Assembly: GCF_047501175.1 (NCBI RefSeq)
Contig: NZ_JBEQWH010000009.1
Coordinates: forward strand, 13,718-77,717
Length of the DNA: 64,000 bases
Direction of reading: 5' to 3'
Source: Methanoprimaticola sp047501175
GTDB taxonomy: Archaea; Thermoplasmatota; Thermoplasmata; Methanomassiliicoccales; Methanomethylophilaceae
Shown: in pieces, positions 59,096 through 64,000 of the stretch
Layout: each line of letters begins with the position of its first letter
Numbering within the stretch: position 1 is the first letter of the stretch
Made by a program: the position numbers and the translations under genes
The notes under the pieces: model-generated
Told to the model about the DNA's origin: nothing
What the model saw: the letters and a program-made list of their open reading frames with translations, nothing else
Database searches by the model: none

Positions 59096-60424
59096 ATGAC
59101 AATACCTAGAGATGCGCGCATCACCCTGGATCCCGAAGAGATCCCAAAGAGGTGGTACAACCTCGCCGCAGATCTCCCTGAACCCGTGAAACCTCCTCTG
59201 AACCCAGTGACCAAGGAGGTCGCGAAGCCAGAGGATTTCGCACCCATCTTCTGCAAGCCCATCATCCAGCAGGAGGGCTCCATGGAGAGGTTCATCTACA
59301 TACCCGAGGAGGTCAGGGAGGCCCTCATCTCCTTGAACAGGCCGGCGCCGCTCCAGAGGGCGTACCGTCTCGAGAAATACCTCAAGACCCCCGCGAAGAT
59401 CTACTTCAAGAGGGAGGATCAGAGCCCCCTCGGGAGCCACAAGGGGAACACGGCCCTGGCACAGGCGTACTACAACGCAGAGTCCGGAGTTCACACCCTG
59501 ACCACCGAGACGGGGGCGGGCCAGTGGGGGACCGCGCTGGCCATGGTGTCCAACATGTTCGACATCGACACCACCGTGTTCATGGTGAAGGGAAGCTACA
59601 ATCAGAAGCCTCTGAGGAAGACGCTGATGCACCTCTACGGTGCGGAGGTCTATGCATCCCCGTCGGAGTACACCGAGTTCGGGAAGAAGATCCTGAAGGA
59701 GCACCCCGACACGTCGGGTTCCCTCGGTATCGCGATATCGGAGGCCTGCGAGATCGCCGTCAACAACGAGAACACATGCTATGCGCTCGGAAGCGTCCTC
59801 AACCACGTCATGCTGCATCAGACCGTGATCGGTCTGGAGACGATGGAGCAGATGAAGAAGGCGGAGATCACGCCCGATTACATGATCGCATGCGTCGGCG
59901 GGGGATCCAACTTCGCAGGGTTCACGTTCCCCATGATGGCCGAGAAGATCAGGGGAAGGTCCGAGACGGAGATCATCGCCGTCGAGCCCAAGGCCGCCCC
60001 GTCGCTCACGGAGGGCGAGTTCAGATACGACTACGGGGACACCGCAGGGCTGACCCCGCTCGTCATGATGTACACCCTCGGGAGCGAGTTCATCCCGAAG
60101 AGCATCCATGCAGGCGGGCTCAGGTACCACGGCATGTCGCCCCTCGTGTCCGCCGCGTACGACCAGAACCTGCTCACGGCCACGGCGTACGATCAGCCGG
60201 AGACGTTCGAGGCAGGGTGCACGTTCGCCAAGACTGAGGGCATAGTCGCGGCCCCCGAGTCCTGTCATGCGATCAAGGCCGCCATAGACAAGGCCCTCGA
60301 GTGCAAGAGCACCGGTGAGGAGAAGACCATCGTGTTCTGTCTCTCGGGACACGGGCTGGTTGACCTGTATGGGTACGACCAGTACATCGCCGGGACGCTC
60401 CAGTCCTCGTCCGTGGACGTGTGA
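59096..60424 (+). CDS. trpB2: Tryptophan synthase beta-like protein, TrpB2 type
   Basis: PLP enzyme of the TrpB2 group, 442 residues, longer at the N-terminus than TrpB1. PLP-lysine motif GSHKGNTALAQAYY (about residues 108-121), ETGAGQWGTA, VGGGSNFAG. The C-terminal region carries SGHGLVDL. TrpB2 joins indole and serine, sometimes serving serine deamination. The ATG at 59096 is leaderless after the TATA box near 59071-59078; a TGTACA (59065-59070), the core of the methanogen TRP box, abuts it. Divergent from the heat-shock operon. Confidence 0.9.
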   Translation: MTIPRDARITLDPEEIPKRWYNLAADLPEPVKPPLNPVTKEVAKPEDFAPIFCKPIIQQEGSMERFIYIPEEVREALISLNRPAPLQRAYRLEKYLKTPAKIYFKREDQSPLGSHKGNTALAQAYYNAESGVHTLTTETGAGQWGTALAMVSNMFDIDTTVFMVKGSYNQKPLRKTLMHLYGAEVYASPSEYTEFGKKILKEHPDTSGSLGIAISEACEIAVNNENTCYALGSVLNHVMLHQTVIGLETMEQMKKAEITPDYMIACVGGGSNFAGFTFPMMAEKIRGRSETEIIAVEPKAAPSLTEGEFRYDYGDTAGLTPLVMMYTLGSEFIPKSIHAGGLRYHGMSPLVSAAYDQNLLTATAYDQPETFEAGCTFAKTEGIVAAPESCHAIKAAIDKALECKSTGEEKTIVFCLSGHGLVDLYGYDQYIAGTLQSSSVDV

Positions 60425-60507
60425 CGTCCGGGACTTTTTCAAACGCCAGGCACGGACGGCCCTCGGCCGTCCTGCCCATTATATATCGAGAACTGTTCGC
60501 AGAGGCG

Positions 60508-61560
60508 ATGGCGGGAATTCTAGTAGGTGACCGTGTCGAGGTAAGGGACCAGAGCGAAGGCAGCAGGCTCTACACCAGAGGCAACTTCGGCTATCCGCGC
60601 AGCGGGGGCGGTGTCGATCTGGACCTCATCGAGGCCGTATATCTGCTGGAAGGACGCAGGCTCGAGGTCCTGTCCGACGGCAAGGCGATGCTCTTCGAGG
60701 AGCTCTTCAGGCATGCGTCGGCCGAGTCGGACGGGTTCGACATCAAGTACCTCGTGTATCGCGACCTCAGGAACCGCGGGTTCATCGTGAAGTTCGAGAC
60801 TGGGGACTACGACATATCCGTGTTCCCCCGCGGAAAGACCATGAGCAACTCCCGCCCGGAGTTCATGGTCCGTGCGGTCTCCGAGAGGACCGCGGTCGAT
60901 ATCTCGAAATCCGTGCGCGAGGCCTCCTACGTGTCCGAAAAGAAGAAGAAGCTCCTGTACGGCGTGGTCGACGAGGAGGGCGATCTGACATACTACACGC
61001 TCTCGTTGCGCGACCCTTCGGGGAAGGTCTATCCCGAGCCCATATCCGGGAAGCCCGTGGGACATCTCATATCGGACCGCGTACTCGTCTTCGACAGGTC
61101 GCACTCCGAGGCCCTCAGGGACTACGGCTATTACGGGAAGTCCATGGTCGAGGCGCTCCAGCTGTCCCTGATCGAGAGCATACATCTCGTGGGGAAGGGG
61201 AAGCTGACCGTTCTGGACCAGAACGACCAGCCGCTCGGGTTCGACGACCTCATGAATGTAGGGGAGTCCGTACAGAACGAGTTCAGGATCAGGTACATGG
61301 TGTACTCGGACCTTCGCGAGAGGGGGCTGGTCGTCAAGACCGGGTTCAAGTACGGGACGCACTTCAGGGTCTATCAGACCTCTCCCGACGATTCCCACGC
61401 ACGCTATCTGGTACATGCCGTGACCGAGAGCGACATCCGCATGTGGCCCGAGATATCCAGGACCGTCCGCCTTTCCGGCGGCGTGAAGAAGGAGATCCTC
61501 TTCGGTCTCGTCAGGAAGAACGAGGTTGAATACCTGGAGTTCAAGTGGTTCAAGCCTTGA
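60508..61560 (+). CDS. endA: tRNA splicing endonuclease EndA, duplicated form
   Basis: Cuts the bulge-helix-bulge of intron-bearing pre-tRNA, 350 residues, the two-repeat (alpha-2) type. The C-terminal repeat has the full triad: Tyr in KTGFKYGTHFRVY, His in GTHFRVY, and Lys in SGGVKKEILFG. The N-terminal repeat aligns (DLRNRGFIVKFETGDYDISVF) but has no histidine at the matching place, so it is structural. The ATG at 60508 is about 25-30 bases after the TATA box (tatatat, 60481-60487). Confidence 0.92.
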   Translation: MAGILVGDRVEVRDQSEGSRLYTRGNFGYPRSGGGVDLDLIEAVYLLEGRRLEVLSDGKAMLFEELFRHASAESDGFDIKYLVYRDLRNRGFIVKFETGDYDISVFPRGKTMSNSRPEFMVRAVSERTAVDISKSVREASYVSEKKKKLLYGVVDEEGDLTYYTLSLRDPSGKVYPEPISGKPVGHLISDRVLVFDRSHSEALRDYGYYGKSMVEALQLSLIESIHLVGKGKLTVLDQNDQPLGFDDLMNVGESVQNEFRIRYMVYSDLRERGLVVKTGFKYGTHFRVYQTSPDDSHARYLVHAVTESDIRMWPEISRTVRLSGGVKKEILFGLVRKNEVEYLEFKWFKP

Positions 61561-61900
61561 TCTCCGGCTCCTCCAGCAGACCCTTCACGAAGTTCTCGAG
61601 GTCCCTGAACCTGGGGTGGTTCAGGAAATAGACGTGGTCGTTGCCGTCGCGACGGGACGATATCAGTCCGGCATCCCTCATCTTTCTGATGGCCGCGTTC
61701 GTCCTCGCGGGATCCAGTCCGAACAGTCCGTCCGGGAACGGGGAGCGGACCTCCTGTCTCGAGAGGCCCCTGACAAGCGTTAGCACGTCCGGGTCGGCCA
61801 GGGCCTGGAACATGTCCAGTTCCGGGTCGCACGATATCCCCAGCGGTGCCCTGCGGGTGAGGCAGATGTGCTTGCTGGGCCTCTGGTTGTCCTCAGTCAT
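61550..61900 (-). CDS. ArsR-like winged-helix regulator
   Basis: 116 residues with a winged helix (about 34-86: DVLTLVRGLSRQEV, LDPARTNAAIRKMRDAGLISSR, DHVYFL). Its 3' end overlaps endA by 11 bases, convergent. No effector domain or metal-binding pair is visible beyond the single Cys residues in the N-terminal KHICLTRR..GISCD. Function unknown. Confidence 0.7.
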   Translation of the reverse strand: MTEDNQRPSKHICLTRRAPLGISCDPELDMFQALADPDVLTLVRGLSRQEVRSPFPDGLFGLDPARTNAAIRKMRDAGLISSRRDGNDHVYFLNHPRFRDLENFVKGLLEEPEIKA

Positions 61901-61940
61901 GATCCCGTGTAGCGCACGGGAGCGTTAAAAGAATGGTGTC

Positions 61941-61964
61941 GGAGGCTCCCTTCCGGGAGCCTCC
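61941..61964 (-). terminator. Terminator after TFB
   Basis: Ten-pair perfect stem GGAGGCTCCC/GGGAGCCTCC with a TTCC loop (minus strand GGAA, a GNRA-type loop), 6 bases after the TFB stop, followed by a TTCTTTTAAC-like stretch. Confidence 0.75.
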
Positions 61965-61969
61965 TGGGA

Positions 61970-62902
61970 TCAGAGCTGGATCTCGATCCCGAGCTTCTCT
62001 GTGAGCTCCTTGTATCTGTTCCTTATGGTGACCTCGGTCACTCCCGCGACGTCGGCGACCTCCCTCTGGGTCCTGCGCTCGTTGCACAGGATCGAGGAGA
62101 TGTATATCGCGGCCGCCGCCACGCCTGTGGGCCCTCTGCCCGATGTCAGCTCCTTCTCGGACGCGTCCTTGAGGATCTCCGCGGCCTTGGTCTGGACCTC
62201 TCCGCTGAGCTTCAGCTCGGAGGAGAATCTCTGGACGTAGTCCTGGGGCTTGGTGGGCATCAGCTTCAGCTTCAGCTCGCGGGTCATGAACCTGTAGGTC
62301 CTCCCGATCTCCTTCCTCCCGACGCGGCTGGAGTCCGCCACCTCGTTGAGGGTCCTGGGAACGCCGCACTGCCTGCACGCGGCGTACAGCGAGGCTGCTA
62401 CGACACCTTCGATGGACCTTCCCCTTATCAGGTTCTTGTTGACCGCCTTCCTGTAGATCATCGCGGCCGTCTCCCTGACGTTCCTGGGAAGTCCCATGGC
62501 CGAGGCCATCCTGTCCAGCTCGGACAGGGCGAAGGCCAGGTTCCTCTCGGTGGCATTGGACACACGGATCCTTCTCTGCCACTTCCTCAGCCTGTAGAGC
62601 TGTGCACGGTTTCTGGTGGGGATGCTCTTACCGTAGCTGTCCTTGTTCTTCCATGAGATCTCGGTAGAGAGTCCCTTGTCGTGGATGGTGTAGGTCATCG
62701 GTGCGCCGGTACGGGCACGTTTCTCTCCCTGTTCCACATCGAATGCTCTCCATTCGGGGCCCTGATCGATGAACTGGTCATCCAGGACCAGTCCGCAGTC
62801 CTCGCATAGCAGCTCTCCGCGCTCATAGTCGCGTACCAGGTGGTGGCTGCCGCACTCGGGACAGACTTCAATCTCTTCTGTTCCTTCTCTTGTCTTTGGC
62901 AT
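61970..62902 (-). CDS. tfb: Transcription initiation factor TFB
   Basis: Archaeal TFIIB, 310 residues: zinc ribbon CPECGSHHL...CEDCGLVL (residues 14-40), B-finger/linker (GPEWRAFDVEQGEKRARTG), two cyclin-like repeats and a recognition helix (TQREVADVAGVTEVTIRNRY). It recruits RNA polymerase at the TATA boxes listed here. Overlaps gar1 by 35 bases. Confidence 0.96.
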   Translation of the reverse strand: MPKTREGTEEIEVCPECGSHHLVRDYERGELLCEDCGLVLDDQFIDQGPEWRAFDVEQGEKRARTGAPMTYTIHDKGLSTEISWKNKDSYGKSIPTRNRAQLYRLRKWQRRIRVSNATERNLAFALSELDRMASAMGLPRNVRETAAMIYRKAVNKNLIRGRSIEGVVAASLYAACRQCGVPRTLNEVADSSRVGRKEIGRTYRFMTRELKLKLMPTKPQDYVQRFSSELKLSGEVQTKAAEILKDASEKELTSGRGPTGVAAAAIYISSILCNERRTQREVADVAGVTEVTIRNRYKELTEKLGIEIQL

Positions 62903-63128
62903 CGCGTTTTCTCCCCTTGAAGAACGTTATGCTTCCCTTGTTCGCGGTCATACCCTTGGACGGGTTGACCGAGGCGTATGGGCCGTCTACTGGCCCGAAA
63001 ACCCTTCCTACGGTTCCAAGTCTCTCGTTGTTGAGAAACACCGCATCGCCGATGTCTGGAAGGACCTTGCAGCGGACGATTATCCTGCCATCGCAGGTCA
63101 GTTCCTCCACCTCTCCAAGAACATCCAT
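62868..63128 (-). CDS. gar1: H/ACA RNP protein Gar1
   Basis: 86 residues: a small beta-barrel with GDAVFLNNERLGTVGRVFGPVDGPYASV, typical of archaeal Gar1, and a basic C-terminal tail (KGRKRDAKDKRRNRRD). Works with Cbf5, Nop10 and L7Ae in pseudouridylation. The ATG at 63128 is preferred to an in-frame TTG at 63143. Pairing with tfb is common in archaea. Confidence 0.9.
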   Translation of the reverse strand: MDVLGEVEELTCDGRIIVRCKVLPDIGDAVFLNNERLGTVGRVFGPVDGPYASVNPSKGMTANKGSITFFKGRKRDAKDKRRNRRD

Positions 63129-63616
63129 AATACACACGGCCAAGTTCGGTCAAAAACGACTTACTTATACTAATATACTCATACTATTTAAATTATTGGA
63201 TTTTATTCATATACTAGATAGAAATAATCTGTTTGTTCTCCTTAAAATCCGTTCTGTCTGGATGCATTCTACCTGGATTATGTATCCATAGGGTAAAAAC
63301 GATGGGTGGACGGCGGTCCGCATCTCCTGTGACGGAGATCGGATTCGGGCGTGGTTCGGAACGTGTGTGGGATCCATGCATGTCTGGATCCGATATCGTT
63401 GTGGACTTCAACGTCGTTCACCGAATGCTATGCGACCCGGATACGGTATCGGACGCAGGGTCCCGAGAGCTGGCTCTTTGAAGGCGCGGTGTCGGGCGTC
63501 ACATACGGGATCCGAGGGCCGTCAGCATGCTGGTGGCCTAAGCATCTATTAAATAGGAACTATTGTGTTGCGGTAGTCAAGATGCCCGAATTCGGGTAAA
63601 CATTCGGAGGTACAAC
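63129..63616. other. Long intergenic region with repeated TGTCTGGAT blocks
   Basis: 488 bases without a supported gene. The left 100 bases are AT-rich and carry the gar1 promoter (TATA near 63188-63198). The GC-rich right part (about 63300-63540) has several short hairpins, for example ATCTCC/GGAGAT (63328-63345 region) and GGATCC/GGATCC (about 63371-63393), and the sequence TGTCTGGAT twice (near 63256 and 63378). A TATA box for the next gene (tattaaatag, about 63548-63557) closes it. Possible ncRNA; nothing known recognised. Confidence 0.3.
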
Positions 63617-63925
63617 ATGGAAATTCTCAGCATGTCTTTCCTGACCCTTGTGGTCCTTGCATTCGCCCTCGTCCTTCTCGTGACGGGTGCGTTCTCCGCG
63701 TACTTCGGCTCTGGAAAGAGCAGGTCCGCCGGAATCGCGATGGCTGTCATCGGTCTTGTCCTCGGTATCGTCTGGGTCTATCTGACCGCAGACAGCGGGA
63801 TCTCTCCCTTCACCGAGGTCAACACGTGGGATGTCATCTACAATGCCATCATCGACCTTATCGGAGTCGTCATCGGTGCCCTTATCGCCGTTGCCATCTT
63901 CCTGGTCGTCGTTCTGAAGAGTTGA
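63617..63925 (+). CDS. Small membrane protein (102 aa)
   Basis: Three hydrophobic segments (about residues 6-26, 39-57 and 75-99) in 102 residues; no soluble domain. The ATG at 63617 has GGAGG 6 bases upstream (63606-63610), and a TATA box (about 63548-63557) lies well before it. Family not recognised. Confidence 0.7.
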   Translation: MEILSMSFLTLVVLAFALVLLVTGAFSAYFGSGKSRSAGIAMAVIGLVLGIVWVYLTADSGISPFTEVNTWDVIYNAIIDLIGVVIGALIAVAIFLVVVLKS

Positions 63926-64000
63926 TCCTTCAGCCACGCGAGAAACCCTTTGTTAAGTTGAAAAAAAGCGGCTCAGACCAAGGATGGGTTAGGGTGTATA

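Noticed and set aside
1..64000. CRISPR arrays, insertion sequences, prophage or rRNA genes
   Set aside because: No regularly spaced repeats, transposase-like or integrase-like frames, or rRNA sequence were seen; the only long perfect repeat is the ORB pair.

Overview
The window is archaeal chromosomal DNA. It carries Orc1/Cdc6, MCM, the small primase subunit, the DNA polymerase D small subunit, TFB, Gar1, a tRNA splicing endonuclease, TiaS, an archaeal A-type ATP synthase operon and archaeal TATA-box promoters, many of them leaderless. It also has a bacterial-type gyrase pair, ThiC and a bacterial-type thiolase, which is typical of Euryarchaeota with much acquired bacterial DNA. The A-ATPase gene order H-I-K-E-C-F-A-B-D-(G) and near-total avoidance of UAG stops (1 of about 65 genes) fit a pyrrolysine-using Methanomassiliicoccales methanogen from a gut-type lineage. 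That placement is inference: no methanogenesis or pyl gene lies in the window.

Layout. 0-4.8 kb: 3' end of rarA, a MATE exporter, purM, a von Willebrand A protein, DUF531. 4.8-11 kb: tRNA-Phe, gyrBA, thiC, tRNA-Thr. 11-18.7 kb: base-excision repair (endonuclease IV and an OGG1-type glycosylase, divergent), a small regulator, and a very long Lhr-type helicase. 18.7-25.2 kb: a secreted membrane-anchored protein, class I fumarase in two subunits, the winged-helix/MCM/DUF424/NMD3 operon, a 2[4Fe-4S] ferredoxin. 25.2-32 kb: Tsr3, two apparently catalytically dead relatives of known enzymes (LMW phosphatase-like and metallo-beta-lactamase-like), an HPS-RraA fusion, HtpX, a TatD-like hydrolase, PriS, and an unlisted C/D box sRNA at 26390-26454. 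32-38.5 kb: L18a-prefoldin-FtsY, an M20 peptidase, thiolase, TiaS. 38.5-41 kb: a replication origin around cdc6. 41-50.2 kb: dCMP deaminase and the ATP synthase operon. 50.2-64 kb: DP1, UPF0201, a TIM-barrel protein, a regulator/TraB-like/CAAX-protease operon, a heat-shock operon (ArsR-like regulator, Cdc48, Hsp20), TrpB2, EndA, TFB-Gar1 and a small membrane protein.

How it works together. The window is rich in replication functions: an origin (38.5-40.1 kb) with its initiator, plus primase, MCM, DP1, gyrase and repair enzymes. The strongest non-textbook signals are: two perfect 38-bp inverted origin-recognition boxes flanking cdc6, with further boxes around its promoter; a 27-residue membrane miniprotein gene hidden inside that origin; a C/D box sRNA whose D guide matches the 16S decoding site; a 27-bp alternating purine-pyrimidine (Z-DNA prone) tract abutting the gyrB TATA box; and an identical 16-bp promoter element before htpX and the heat-shock operon. 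Everything rests on reading the sequence and on family knowledge; no database search was possible.
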